Positions 23,791 to 36,991 of a stretch of DNA of 64,000 nucleotides are shown piece after piece. The position numbers were made by a program, and so were the translations under genes. The stretch is from Azadirachta indica (taxonomy: Eukaryota > Streptophyta > Magnoliopsida > Sapindales > Meliaceae). The notes beneath the pieces are model-generated. The model saw only the letters and a program-made list of their open reading frames with translations, ran no database searches and was not told where the DNA came from. The stretch's first letter is position 1. Each line of letters opens with the position of its first letter. The DNA is taken from contig CM040452.1 of assembly GCA_022749755.1 (NCBI GenBank), forward strand, positions 8,078,350 to 8,142,349, given 5' to 3'.

Positions 23791-24990
23791 GTGCAACCTT
23801 ATATGCAATAGATCTTTTGTTTTTCCATTTCTTTTCTTTCCGAACTCATGTTTTTATTATTCTTTATGTCAACTGGGATCAAGTAGTGATACTTAATGAA
23901 TTGTTTTGCTTTTTATTAATCATATTCAAAAACAAAAGCAAGCATAATCTTGCAATTATATACTAATTATATTTCATTCTACTATGTATAATGTTGAAAT
24001 ACGTTTGGATTCTAAAGTTGAAACGATTAATTTCTATAATACTGTTTGAATTAAATTGAAAAATATAATTTGTAACAAATTACTTTTTCTAAAATAATAT
24101 TATTCCAAGATATAATAAAATATAATAAAAGGCTTTCATAATCTCAATCAAATAGGTTTTGCAATACCATTATAATTGCTAAGACAATTATGATTTGTTT
24201 AGTAGAATTTTTCAATTAGAGATTTTTGCAATAAACCTTTTAGTCTAAAGATTTTACAAATAGAGCTTTTAACAAAAATTTATTTGTCGTTTGGTTGTTA
24301 TAAATAATTTTTTAGGAAATTTGAGTAATTATTTTATTAGACAATTTTAATGTTCTATTTTAAAGAAATGACTGTCTAATTTTTAAAATAAAATAAGGAT
24401 ATTTTAAATAAGTTAAAAAAGTTCTACTACCAAAAACCTAAATTTTGGGCTTTTTCTAGTAGAAGAAAAATAACTTTTTTAATTTTCAAAATCTTTTTTC
24501 TTATGTTAACTAAACAGCATCAAAAAGTTTGAAATGGAACTTTTATCATTAAAAAAATTTTTTTGGTTAACGAAAAAATCAAACTAAATGAGCACTTAAT
24601 GTGTGTACATATATAGTTAGCATTTACGAAATTCGGCCATGATTGCAGCAAGAGGATACAAATATAATGTCATAATTTTATTAGAATTATTTATTGCGGT
24701 GCAATTATATTCTAATCGGTAAATACATTTTTTCATAATCGAATTCAAAATGCCTATTTTAATTCAATTCTAATTATGACATTAGAATAAAATATCATTT
24801 ATATGTATTACAACCAAACCTTTGCAGGTTCAACCACAGATTAAAAAAAATTGTAAAAAAGTCAGTCTTACAAGAGAACTCATAGTTTTTGTGAACAACA
24901 ATTTCAATGTCCTCACTAGATGGTAGAACATATGTCCATGGAACACGAGTTTTTCTTGATTTAATCCAATAAACTAAAGATTAATTTTAA
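23791..24990 (+). pseudogene. Inverted type 1 NAC promoter and exon 1 relic
   Basis: Plus-strand mirror of the type 1 5' flank, ending in ATG at 24907. It reads MSSLDGRTYVHGTRVFLDLIQ and then a stop, resembling the type 1 start M(G)SSDGKVHYLGGVFDP. No further exons follow. It is interrupted by a MITE-like insertion at about 24190-24598. Confidence 0.6.
24190..24598. mobile_element. MITE-like insertion, long form
   Basis: About 410 bp; longer relative of 11506-11796 and 44030-44299. It contains an internal block (AAAAAGTTCTACTACCAAAAA ... AGTAGAAGAAAAATAACTTTTT) missing from the short forms. Noncoding. Confidence 0.5.
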
Positions 24991-25718
24991 AACTTCTATT
25001 TATGATCTATCAAATCCTATAAGAAACGGATCCAATTAATCGAATTGGATTACATTTATGTCACTCTGTTCATAATTTTATACTATAATACTACAATTAA
25101 TTTGCTACTTAATTATATCTCAATTTTATTGCATCAAATTTAAAATAATCAGGTGACGGTAATCTCTTTTTTTTTTTTAAGTTTTTTAAAAAATAAAATT
25201 TTGTAAATTTTCAATATCCTTTAATTACTTTATTTCTTTTCATTTAATTATCGTTCATCAAAATGTACAATATATGCATTTCATAATTTCTCACAAAACG
25301 GTATACATTTGATGTAATTTATAAGAGTGTGATTGGATAAATATTGTGTTTAAATTTGATCCTATAGCTTGTAATATTGTAGTTCATAAATTAGCCTGAT
25401 GGGTCCTTTGGTTCAATGAATGATATTAATTACATTAAACATGAAAACAACAAAAAGGAGAAAATGACTTCAATAACTCATTGCATTTAATTAATTCAAG
25501 AAATCGCAAATAAAACATAAAACCAAACCAATTACTTGGGGTTGGGATATAGATCAAATCCCTTATTGATCCTAACTATAGTGAATCAAATAACAATAGG
25601 TAAAAAGGATAAAAGAAATAGGTAGCTAGTAAGCATTTTCTTTTTTTAATCTTCTGCACGTAAGTAACTATAATAATTTTAGCTATAGTTAACGCTACTC
25701 TTTTTCCAGTTTTCAGTC
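24991..25718. other. 3' flank of NAC copy D
   Basis: Paralogous intergenic DNA, no gene seen. Confidence 0.6.
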
Positions 25719-26646
25719 CTAGGACGATGAATAGAGAACATAGAATGCCAATTGAGATAGCTGCAATTAATTACAAACAAATAAATACAATCAGGAATCA
25801 TCATAAAAATCGTAAAAATAATTAATTAAAAATATACACATTATATGTCACCTACATTTGCTAGCGTATGCTCCTTCATAAGCCACCGAGTTTTCTCTTT
25901 AGATGCTTTATGATAAGCAAATGACTTCTGTGTAGCAGATCGATTACCATGCTCGTCTACAATATCTTTAAATGGCCTTGTCATCTTCCAAGAGCCTTTA
26001 CTTGAAGTTTGTCTGTTAATAACCTCTCCGTGCTTGTATATTAAGTGTGTGAAGAAGTACTTCGTTTCGATGCCAGTTTCAATTCCTAAACCTATATTTG
26101 ATAGATATGAATTAGAAAAATCTATTGTCTTTTTAGTACATAATAATTTTTAAAGTATATGGGAAGCATTAACTTTTGACAAGAATATTTATTTTTTTAA
26201 TTTATATTTAATATTCAATGATTTAATTCGACAACAATTGTGACTTCAAAATTACAAAAAATATAATTTTAAACCTAATATCCCAATTTAAAACATAATA
26301 TATGTCCTAAATCACACAATTAAGAAAAGAAAGATGATTTTCCATAATTTAACTACGATATTGTGTTTGCCTATACATGTGTTCTACAAGCACAACTATT
26401 ATAAGAATGGAAAAATAAAACTTTGCTTATCATCAAACAAGAAAAAAATTAGAGATATATAAACATAGTTACTTACTATAGCTCTTCGGGTTCATGATCG
26501 TAAAAATTTATATTGTCTAGTATAAAATCAAAACTATCATCATCAGTCGAACCAGCCTGCTTATTTCTAAGTAGCCTCCCAATTTCTAAATTGTTTGGAT
26601 CAAATACAAATCCATAACAAAGTATTTTGTCATTTTAAGAGGCCAT
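25719..26646 (-). pseudogene. NAC copy D (type 2), nonsense at codon 4
   Basis: Exons are 26646-26477, 26091-25856 and 25760-25719. Exon 1 reads ATG GCC TCT TAA: codon 4 is a stop where sister copies have TCA. It has also lost two bases just before the donor (GAGCTATAG versus GAGTTGTATAG), which shifts the exon 1-2 frame. Exons 2 and 3 are fully open: TKYFFTHLIYKHGEVINRQ, SWKMTRPFKDI, QKSFAYHKASKEKTRWLMKEH, then LSQLAFYVLYSSS and a stop. The clean exon 2 shows the ancestral state for the frameshift seen in copies B and F. Confidence 0.8.
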
Positions 26647-27346
26647 TGAAGTTGTTCTTCACAAAAACTATGTATTCTCTTGACAGAATGGTTAATTATA
26701 TGTGTCTATGCATACGGCAAAGGTCTAGTTATAATATATATAACGACATTATGTTTTAATATTTGTTAATTAGAATTGAATTGAAATAAAAATTTTGAAT
26801 TGGATTATGATAATAAAATATTTGCTAATTAGAATAAAATTGCACTGCTATAAATAATTTTAACCAAATTATGAGATTATATGTATTTCTAAGTTCTGGC
26901 TGCAGCCATGGCCAAGTTTCGTAAATGCTAGCTGTGTGCAGATATTAATTGTCTTAGCAATTAGAATGGTGCTGAATAACCTCTTTGAATAAGATTATGA
27001 AAACCTTTTATTATATTTTATTATGTCTTGGAAAAATATTGTGTTAGAAATAGTAATATGTTATATATTATATTTATTCAAAAAATATTGTAGAAACCAA
27101 TACAACTTTAGAATTCAATAGTATTTCTACTTTATATATATAGTAGAAGAAAATATAATTAATATATTAATCTACAAGCTTATGGTTGCTTTTGTTCTTG
27201 AACATTATTAACAAAAAACAAAAGTGTTCATTAACTATCACAACTTGATCTTAGTTGATATAAAAGATAATATGTTAATAAAGAAAAATGAAAAACAAAA
27301 AATTAAAATAAAAGGTCTATTGCCCATAAAGGTGCACTATTAATAT
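26647..27346 (-). promoter_or_regulatory. 5' flank of NAC copy D
   Basis: Conserved type 2 upstream region with GGCTGCAGCCATGGCCAAG near 26898-26916 and the GTTCTTGAACATTATTAAC block near 27190. It ends in TAATAT next to the hAT-like element. Confidence 0.5.
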
Positions 27347-28330
27347 TAGGGATGTTAATTTTATCTGTGGGATCGGGACTTATCCCGTTTACGGTAGAGA
27401 TTGGAAAATTTTTTCAAAAAATTCAAAGATCGGGTGGAGTTTGAGGACAAAAAATAATTCCCGTTTTAAAATCAAGTCGGGGACGGGTATAGGCCTTTTT
27501 CCCTGGGCCAACCCTGATTCTTCGAATTTAAATTCAAAATTTTTGTGCATTATTATGTAAGTATCTATTTTATTTAATGAATAATTATAAAAGTGTTATA
27601 GTATTTATTTTAGTCAAACAAGTATAGTTTTTTAATATTAAATCCTTGATAATTATTTATAAATTTTCAATTTCATGAATTTTATACTCTTTTTAAATAA
27701 TTTTCACAATAAAGAAATTTGGTAAAATAATTAATAACTAATAAAATTGAAAAGTTTTTGATAATTAAATTTAGAACAATAATGTTTGATAAAAAAAAAT
27801 AAAAAATTAATATTAAATAAAATAATTATTTTGTAGTTAATGAACTAATATGTTGTAATGTAGTAATATAAGATTCACAAAACAAGTAAATTCTTAAAGA
27901 TTTTCTTTTTGTCTTTAGATTTCATTTTCCGTTTTACCAAACAAAATATTGTTATGCAAATTTATCAAAAATTAAAAAAAAACCTATAAGATTTTCTTTT
28001 TCTTTTCATATTTCATTTTCTAAGAATGATTTCTTACATTTTTCTAATTTTATCAATTCTACAAAAAAATTATATAATAATTTACAAATACAATTTATTC
28101 AATTTTCTATTTATATAGGTTAATAAAAACATTATAATAAAAGTATCAATCAAATTTGATATTTTGAGCTAATACAATTTTTATTAGCTCTAACATTTAC
28201 ATAAACTGTCTCAATCAAATTGATGATTGCTATCATTTATTTTATTTTTAACAATTAATTAAAGAATATATTATTTTGATGATATACGACATGGAATATT
28301 AAATACAATATTTAATATTAAATATAATAA
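27347..28330. mobile_element. hAT-like element H2, right part missing
   Basis: Begins TAGGGATGTTAATTTTATC after TTAATAT and shows the left subterminal GC-rich block (about 27370-27520). It ends abruptly near 28330 in ATTAAATATAAT, where type 1 NAC upstream sequence (AAGCTTTTCTGGTAAATG) begins. Confidence 0.65.
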
Positions 28331-28660
28331 GCTTTTCTGGTAAATGATGCCAGCTATGTACACACACTAATTGTCTAATTAGCAATTAGAATGGTGCTGC
28401 AATAACCTCTTTGAATAAGATTATGGAAACCTTTTATTACATTTTATTATTTCTTGAAAAAATATTGTATTGGAAATAGTAATTTGTTACAAATAATATT
28501 TATGAATTTGGTTCAAAAAGTATTATAGAAATCGCTTCAACTTTAGAATCCAATTGTATTTCAACTTTATACATAGTAGAAGAGAATATAATTAGTATAT
28601 AAATATGCAAGCTTATCGTTGCTTTTGTTCTTGAACATTATTTATCGGAAATATAAATGG
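28331..28660 (-). promoter_or_regulatory. Truncated type 1 NAC 5' flank
   Basis: Starts inside the upstream region at AAGCTTTTCTGG and lacks the gene and proximal promoter. It matches 52570-52909 almost base for base. Confidence 0.55.
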
Positions 28661-29507
28661 TAGGGTAAATTCCATTTTTTCTCTTAAGGTTTTTGCAAAT
28701 ACCCACTTCCCCCTCAGATTTAAAAAATTACCCGTTAGGTCCTCCTGCCAACTTTAATAACGGCAAAATTTGAATCTCAGGGGTCAAAAAGTAATTAAGC
28801 AGCACATACACAATAAAATTCTATTTAAATTATCAAATTAGCAAAACAATCAATAAATAAATCGTGAAATTAATAATAAATAATAAAATTAACAAAATGA
28901 TAAATAATAAATTATTAAATCATTAAATTAACGAACTAAAAAGTAAATAATCATAAATTAATAATGTATAACGCAATTAACAAAATAATAAATCATTAAA
29001 TTAACAAATAAATAAATCATAAAATTAACAGTAAATAATAAAATTAACAAAATAATAAATCATTGAATCATTAAATTAACAAATAAATAAAAAATCATAA
29101 AATTAACAATAAATGATAAACAGTAAGAAAATAATAAATCATTAAATTGACAAATAAATAAATAAATTATAAAATTAACAAAATAATAAATCGTTAAGTT
29201 AACTAATTAATAAATAAATCATAAAATTAACAACAAATAATAAAAATAAAAAAAATAAATCATTAAGTTATCTAATAAATAAATAAATCATTAAATTAAC
29301 AATAAATAATAAAATTAACAAAATAATAAAATTTAATAAATAATAAAATTAACAATAAATATTAAGAATGTTAATATTTAATAAAATAATAAAGTGAGGT
29401 CATAGGGGTATTCTTGTAAAAGTACAAATTTACCGTAAATTTTTTAAATCTGGGAGGGTAACTAGGTATTTGCAAGTACCTTAAGGGGGAAAAGGGAATT
29501 TGCCCTT
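28661..29507. mobile_element. AT-rich TIR element E3
   Basis: TAGGGTAAATTCC ... GGGAATTTGCCCTTA termini with inverted GTTAGGTCCTCCTG / GTAAATTTTTTAAATCTGGGAGG blocks. The interior is an AATAAATCATAAAATTAAC-like array (about 28840-29390). A segment next to the right inverted block is deleted compared with E6. Confidence 0.65.
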
Positions 29508-30241
29508 ACATATAAATATGCAAGCTTATGGTTGCTTTTGTTCTTGAACATTATTAATAGAAAATCAAAACATTCATTAGCATCACAACTTGATCCCGGT
29601 TGTAATCAAAATTTCTATTGCTTATTATCCTCCCCATATAAAACTATAGAATAAGTGCCTATTAGGTTGGTTAGTTTCAATGATTATGAAAACACATATT
29701 AAAATCTTAATTTATTAAAAAAGATGATTATACGTACTCGTATGAATAACAGTTATTTGACAAAAATAACTATTAAATTTTTAAAATTTGACAAATATAA
29801 TATATTTATTTAAAGTACAATAATAAAATTTTTAGCACATTAGTAATATAATATTTACTCATATATTATAAATTTAAATATTTTATGAATAACATTTTAC
29901 TTGAATTATAACATAATCGTAAATATTGCACAATGATATAATTAATTTATAAATTAATATCTATTTATACTTCATTTTATTTATTTTCTAATATGTAATT
30001 AACGTTAAATTGTTAATATAAATAAATTTATAATTTACTAATAACATATTAATAAATATTTAATTATCAATATGTTCTAAAATAATATCTATATTAATCT
30101 TATATTTATTTTTAGATAGGAATTTAAAATAATTTTCTCAGGAAATTACCAATAAATATGAATATAATGATTATCTTTTAGTATATTGGAATCTTAATGG
30201 TGTTTTTGTTCTTGAACATTATTTATCGGAAATATAAATGG
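29508..30241. other. Distal upstream DNA and recombination junction
   Basis: Distal upstream spacer until about 30206. There AATCTTAATGGTGTTTTTG changes into TTCTTGAACATTATTTATC, jumping back to the sequence just left of a TIR element. A short TTTTTG overlap is shared by both parents (compare 17571-17580 and 1963-1975). Confidence 0.55.
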
Positions 30242-30947
30242 TAGTGTAAATTCCATTTTTTTCCCTTAAAGTTTTTGCAAATACCCACTTCCCCCCTTAG
30301 ATTTAAAAAATTATGCGTTAGGTCCTCCTGTCAACTTTAATAACAGCAAAATTTAAATATCAGGGGTAAAAAAGTAATTAAGCACCATAATACACAGTAA
30401 AATTCTATTTAAATTATCAAATTAGCAAATCAATCAATAAATAAATCGTGAAATTAATAATAAATAATAAAATTAACAAAACGATAAATAATAAATTATT
30501 AAATCATTAAATTAACGAAATAAAAAATAAATAATCATAAATTAACAATTTATAACACAATTAACAAAATAATAAATCATAAAATTAACAATAAATGATA
30601 AAAATTAAGAAAATAATAAATCATTAAGTTAACTAATTAATAAATAAATCATAAAATTAACAACAAATAATAAAAAATAAAAAAATAATAAATCATTAAA
30701 TTGACTAATAAATAAATCATTAAATTAACAAAATAATAAATTTTAATAAATAATAAAATTAAAAATAAATATTAAAAGTATTAATATTTAATAAAATAAT
30801 AAAGTAAGGTCATAGGATTATTATTATAAAAATACAAATTTACTATTATATTAATCTTCAGAAGGACCTAACGGGTAACTTTTTAAATTTGGGAGGACAA
30901 CTGGCTATTTGAAAAAACCTTAAGGGGGAAAAAGGAATTTACCCTTA
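30242..30947. mobile_element. AT-rich TIR element E4
   Basis: Same family as E1. E1 and E4 share the rare GTAGTGTAAATTCC left end and the CTTCAGAAGGACCTAACGGG right block, so they are duplicates of one another. The interior is shorter. Confidence 0.65.
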
Positions 30948-31495
30948 CATATAAACATGCAAGCTTACGGTTGCTTTTGTTCTTGAACATTATTAATAGA
31001 AAATCAAAACATTCACTAAGCATCACAACTTGATCTCGGTTGTAATAAAAGATAATGAAAAATAAAAAATGAAAACAAAATTTCTATTGCACATAAGGAT
31101 TGTCCTCTCCATATAAAACTATAAAATAAGTGCTTATTAGATTAATTAATTTCGATGATTTCGAAAATACATATTAAAATCTTAATTTATTAAAAAAGAT
31201 GATTATACGTACCCCTATGAATAATAGTTATTTGACAAAAATAACTATTAAATCTTTAAAATTTGACAAAATATAATATATTTATTTAAAATGCATTAAT
31301 AAAATTTTTTGCACATTAGTAATATAATATTTACTCATATATTATAAATTTACATATTTATGAATAACATTTTATTTGAATTATAACATAACCATAAATA
31401 TTGCACAATGATATAATTAATTTATAAATTAATATCTGTTTATACTTCATTTTATTTATTTTCTAACATGTAATTAATGTTAAAAAATAAATTTA
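30948..31495. other. Distal upstream spacer
   Basis: Paralogous to 2801-3348. It ends in ATAAATTTA (31487-31495), the left target duplication of the next element. No gene seen. Confidence 0.55.
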
Positions 31496-33605
31496 GGGAA
31501 GTTAATATTTTTTTCCCTAATATTTGGCCTAATAAATAAATATTCTGCTAATGTTTGAAAAAAAACATGTATCCCCCTAACGTTTGAATAAATAGACATA
31601 TACCTCTAAATTTTTATGTCCGTTAGTTGACCGATTAGTTTATTATCATTTGTGTCTCTTATCTTTTATATAATAATACTTTGACATATATTTTATTTCA
31701 ATATCACACTTTACTCCTTATTTTAATATTTTTCACAATATAATTTTTTTAAATATAATAATTTAGTCCATATTTATTATTTTTTTAATAATATACTCAA
31801 GATTAAATATATTTTTAATTTGTTATTTCAATAAAAAATTTGAAAAATAAAAATTATTAAAAAAATTTAAACAATGAGTTAGATTAAATTAATATTAAAA
31901 TATTTTTAAACTCATGTTAAAATATCTATATCATTTTTTTCTTTTTTTTTGCAATAAGTTTGATATTTAATTGTTAAAATAATTTTGAAATATAATTTAA
32001 CATTTTATTCTTATATTAATATTTTTATTTAAAAGATTAAATTAAATTTATTATTTTTTTTTTTTTTGAGAAAAATTATGAAAATATAAACAAAAAAAGA
32101 AAAAATTTAGTGTCATTTATTAATAGAATTAATAATTAAATATATTTTGTATTCTTATTAACTAATATAATTTAATTTTAATTAAAAATAGAAAAAGAAG
32201 AAAAGTTTTGATTATTTTTATTTGTAATATATATATATGTAACATGTATTTATTGTTTATATTTTCATATATTTTTAATATTTTTTCACAATATATTAAA
32301 GAATAAATAAATTTTTTAATTTGTTATTTTATTAAAAAATTTTAAAAAATACAATTATTAAAAAAATTTAAATAATGAGATAACTCATACGCATATGCTA
32401 AAATATTTCTAATCTTTTGTTTTCACTTTTATAATAATAAATATTTAATTATTAAAAAATTTAATTAAAATATTTTTACTATTTTATTTTTACATGTAAT
32501 ATATTTATTTAAAAAATTATGCTAAATTTATTATATTTTTTAAAAACATATAAAAATATAAATAATAAATACATGTTATATATATTACAAAAAAAAATAA
32601 TCAAAAAGTTTCTTCTTTTTTTCTATTTTTTAATTAAAATTAAATTATATTGGTTAATAAAAATATAAAATATATCTAATTATTAATTCTATTAACAAAT
32701 GATACTAAATTTATTTTATTTTTTTTTTATATTTTCATAATTTTTCTTAAGAAAATATAATAAATTTAATATAATCTTTTAAATAAAGATATTATTATAA
32801 GAATAAACGTTAAAATATATTTCAAAATTTTTTTAATAATTAAATAAAAATATTATTATAAGAAAAAAATTATGTTAAATTTATTATATTTTTTAAAAAT
32901 CTATAAAAATATAAACAATAAATGTATGTTATATATCTTACAAATAAAAATAATCAAAAAAATTTTCTTCTTTTTCTATTTTTTAATTAAAATTAAATTA
33001 TATTGGTTAATAAGAATATAAAATATATTTAATTACTAATTCTATTAACAAATAATATTAAATTTTTTCTTTTTTTTTACTTTTTTATTTATATTTTTTC
33101 ATAATTTTTCTCAAGAAAGTATAATAAATTTAATATAATCTTTTAAATAAAAATATTAATATAAGAATAAAATATTAAAATATATTTCAAAATTCTTTTA
33201 ACAATTAAAAATCAAATTTATTGCAAAAAAAATTTATATATTTTAACATGACCTATTGTTTAAATTTTTTTAATAATATTTTATTTTTCAAATTTTCTAT
33301 TGAAATAAAAAATTAAAAATTTATTTAGTTTTGAGTATATTATGAAAAAAATATTAAATACAGACTAAATAAAATTTGTAAAAAATATTAAAATAGGGAG
33401 TAAAGTGTTATATTAAAATAAAATATATATTAAAATATTATTATATAAAAGATGAGAATACTGACTGGGCAACTGACGGAAATAAAAGTTTAGGGGGGTA
33501 TCTGTCTATTTATTCAAACGTCAGGAGAGCAGCTGTCTTTTCTTAAACATTAGAGGAGTATTTACTTATTAGGCTAAACGTCAGGGGAGAAAATGTCAAT
33601 TTCTC
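31496..33605. mobile_element. Complete palindromic Mutator-like element (2.1 kb)
   Basis: Left end GGGAAGTTAATATTTTTTTC and right end AAATGTCAATTTCTC are imperfect inverted repeats. The 9-bp direct repeat ATAAATTTA flanks it (31487-31495 and 33606-33614), and the empty state ATAAATAAATTTATATTTT is seen at 17380-17400. A 9-bp target duplication with long inverted termini is the Mutator-like pattern. Nearly the whole element is two inverted arms around a centre near 32.55 kb. No transposase frame. Confidence 0.7.
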
Positions 33606-33745
33606 ATAAATTTATATTTTAATTATAACATATCAATACGTTATAAAATAATATCTATCATTAATTTTATATTTATTTTTAGATAGGAATTTAAAATAGT
33701 TTTCTCAGGTAACTACCAGTAAATAAGAGTATAATGGTTATCTTT
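33606..33745. other. Distal upstream spacer fragment
   Basis: Continuation of the spacer after the palindromic element, including a second copy of ATAAATTTA. At about 33745 (CTTTTAGTT|TATCATC) it switches abruptly into intron 1 of a NAC copy. Confidence 0.5.
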
Positions 33746-33970
33746 TAGTTTATCATCAAACAAGAAAAAAATAGAGATATATAAACGTAGTTACTTACTA
33801 TACAGCTCTTCACGTTTATAATCGTAAAAATTTATATTGTCTAATATAAAATCAAAATTTTAATCATCAGTCCAACCGGCCTGCTTATTGCTGAGTAGCC
33901 TCACAATTTCTAAATTGTTTGGATCAAATACAAATCCATCACAAAGTATTTTGTCATTTAATGAAGCCAT
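33746..33970 (-). pseudogene. NAC copy E (type 2), exon 1 only
   Basis: Exon 1 at 33970-33799 starts MASLNDKILCDGFVFDPNNLE and has a good donor (A|GTAAGT), but GAA has become TAA in the TDDE codons. Intron 1 is cut at about 33746, and exons 2 and 3 are absent. A dead fragment with a conserved promoter. Confidence 0.8.
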
Positions 33971-34685
33971 TGAAATTGTTCTTCACAAAAACTATGTATT
34001 CTCTTGAAAGGCTAGTTAATTATTTGTATCTATGTTTACTGCAAAGGTCTAGTTATAAATATATAACTGACATTCTGTTTTAATATTTGTTAATTAGAAT
34101 TGAATTGAAATAAAAATTTTGAATTGGATTATACTAATAAAATATTTTCTAATTAGAATATAATTGCACTGATATAAATAATTTTAACCAAATTATGAGA
34201 TTATATTTTTAAGCTTTGACCGCAGCCATGGCCAAGTTTTGTAAATGCATGCAGTGTATACACATTAATTGTCTAATTAGCAATTATAATGGAGCTGCAA
34301 TAATCTCTTTGAATGAGATTATGAAAACATTTTATTATATTTTATTATGTATTGAAAACAAATATTATATTAGAAACAGTAATTTGTTACAAATTATATT
34401 TGTGAATTTGATTCAAAAAATATTGCAGAAACTAATTCACCTTTCGAATCCAATTGTATATCAACTTTATATATAGTACAAGAAAATATAATTAGTACAT
34501 AAGTTCAAGCTTGTGGTTGCTTTTGTTTTTGAACATGATTAACAGAAAATGAAAGTATTCATTTAGCATCACTACTTGATCTCAATCGATATAAAACATT
34601 ATAAGAGCATATGTTAATAGAAAAAAATAAAAAATAAAAGAAGAAAACAAAAGATTTATTGTACATAAGGGTACGCTACTAATAT
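33971..34685 (-). promoter_or_regulatory. 5' flank of NAC copy E
   Basis: Conserved upstream region (CGCAGCCATGGCCAAG near 34222-34237; GAACATGATTAACAG near 34533). It ends in CTACTAATAT beside the hAT-like element. Confidence 0.5.
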
Positions 34686-36991
34686 TAGGGTTGACAATTT
34701 TTTTTCACAGGTTCCATCCTGTTCGGGGCAAGGATTGGGGAGAGTTTTTTCAAAAATTCGAGGATCGGCTCGAGTTCAAAGATAAAAATCAACCCCTGTT
34801 TTAAAATTGGGTTAACGATGAGAGTGAACCTTTTTTCCCGGCTGTCACAAATTCCCCGAATTTAAATTCCATAAATAATTATAAAAATGTTACTATTTTT
34901 ATTTTAGTCAAACAAATCCTTTAAAAAGGTTTTTAATTTTTTAATCGGTCAATTAAGTCTTTAATAATTATTTATAAAATTTTCGGTTTAATTAACTTTA
35001 GAATTCTTTTTAAATCATTTTCACAATAAAGAAATTTGGTAAAATAATTAAAGACTAATAAAATTGAAAAGTTTTTAATAATTAAGTTCAGAACAATAAA
35101 TTTTGACAAAACAAAAATAATAAAGTAATATCAAACAAAATAACTAATTAGTAATTAATGAATTATTATGTTATAATTGGTAACATAAGATTAACAAAAT
35201 AAATAAATTCTTAAAGATTCAGATTTCATTTTCCCTTTTACCAAACAAAATATTGTTAAGCAATTTAATAAAAAAAACTCTAAAATTTTCTTCTTCACTC
35301 CATCATTTTTTAAGAATAATTTAATATAATTTTGTAATTTTATTGATTCTATAAAAATTCTATTATAATTTACTAATGCAACTATTTAATTTTCTATTTG
35401 TATAGGTTAATCAAAACATTATATTAAATGTTTCAATCAAATTTAATATTTTGTGCTAAGAAAATTTTTATTAGCTGTAATATTAATTTTATATAAATTA
35501 TCTCAATCAAATTAATAATTGCTATAATTTATTTTTATTATATTATTTTGATGAAATATGAAATGGCGATTTACATATAAATAAATAATTAATTTATTAT
35601 TAAAAAAGACGTAAAGATCTAATTTGTATTATGATATTTGATAAAATATTAAAAAATTGATAATTGTATTAGCTAATTTTTGTTTTATACTTTAATTATG
35701 TAATCAAGTCAATCCTGATGTCATAATTTTCATTACCAATAATTTTGTATTCATGTGTTTAAAATTTTATTATTGTTAGTTGTAAATAGCAAATTATTGA
35801 ATATTAATTATAAGTTGCAAAATTAATATTGCAAATTTTTTTTTTTACTTCTTTCCATAACATAAATAAGAGTTTTAGTAAGATTCAATGACTAATTATA
35901 ACAAGATACATTGACTAATTTACATTTTAATTATAACTTAACTAGGTGTTTTAAATATCTATTTAGTATAAAATTATAAATACATAATAGGATGATTAAT
36001 TATACTTATTTATAATTAATATAAACATAAAGAATAAAAATATTAATAAATATAATTAAATAAATTTTTATAAATGTGTTCGGAAAATCATACAATAATA
36101 TATTAATCATATTAGTAATTTACAGCTTCATAATTTATGATAATAAATTGTAACAGTACATTTTTTAAGATAAAATTATCTTTCCGATCAGTTGTTCGCG
36201 TTATAAGTGAAGTATTATATTGGAAGTTGTGTTGAAAATTAAATTAAGAATCGTTGTCAATTATCTTATTTTGAACAACTAATTTATAAAAGAAATATTT
36301 TTATTATATTATTTTTGACATTGGAAATAGTAATTTTACATATAAAAAAGTAATATACTATTACAAAGAAGATATAAAAATTTGATTTTTATTATGAGAT
36401 TTGATAAAAATTTAAGAATTGATGATATAATAAATTAAAACTTTATTGATGTAGGAGATATATTTTGTTAAATACTTTAAATATGTAATCAAGTCAATAA
36501 ATTTAACATTTTAAATACGTTTTCGTGATACTTGAGATTTTTTATCAATGTAATCTTTATTTTTGAGAATTTTATATTATATATATAATAATTTTTTAAT
36601 TTAAGATAATTCAAATATAATAATTATAATTATCAATATATAATTTAATTTAAAAATAATATTTAATTATTGGTAGATTATACAAATATTTTATATTAAT
36701 AATAATATAAAAATTAAATGTTTATTGTTTGTTAAATATATTTCATTTACATATTATAATGAATAAATTATAATGGTATACTAGTAAGGTAATTGCATAT
36801 GTTTGTCCAACTTCCTTGTTCAAATGTAAGTGACTATATATATATATTTTCATTTAGTGTAGGTCCAATGGGGCTAATATTGAGTCAAGGGCCTTCGGGG
36901 ATCCCCAGTCCAAATTGAGGACATTTCCACCCTATCCCTGTTTTACCAAACTAGGGATGGGCTGAGGCAAACGGGGACAAAACCTGGTATT

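Noticed and set aside
34216..34476. 86-codon plus-strand frame upstream of NAC copy E
   Set aside because: Antisense to the conserved NAC 5' flank; the same frame is broken in the other copies.
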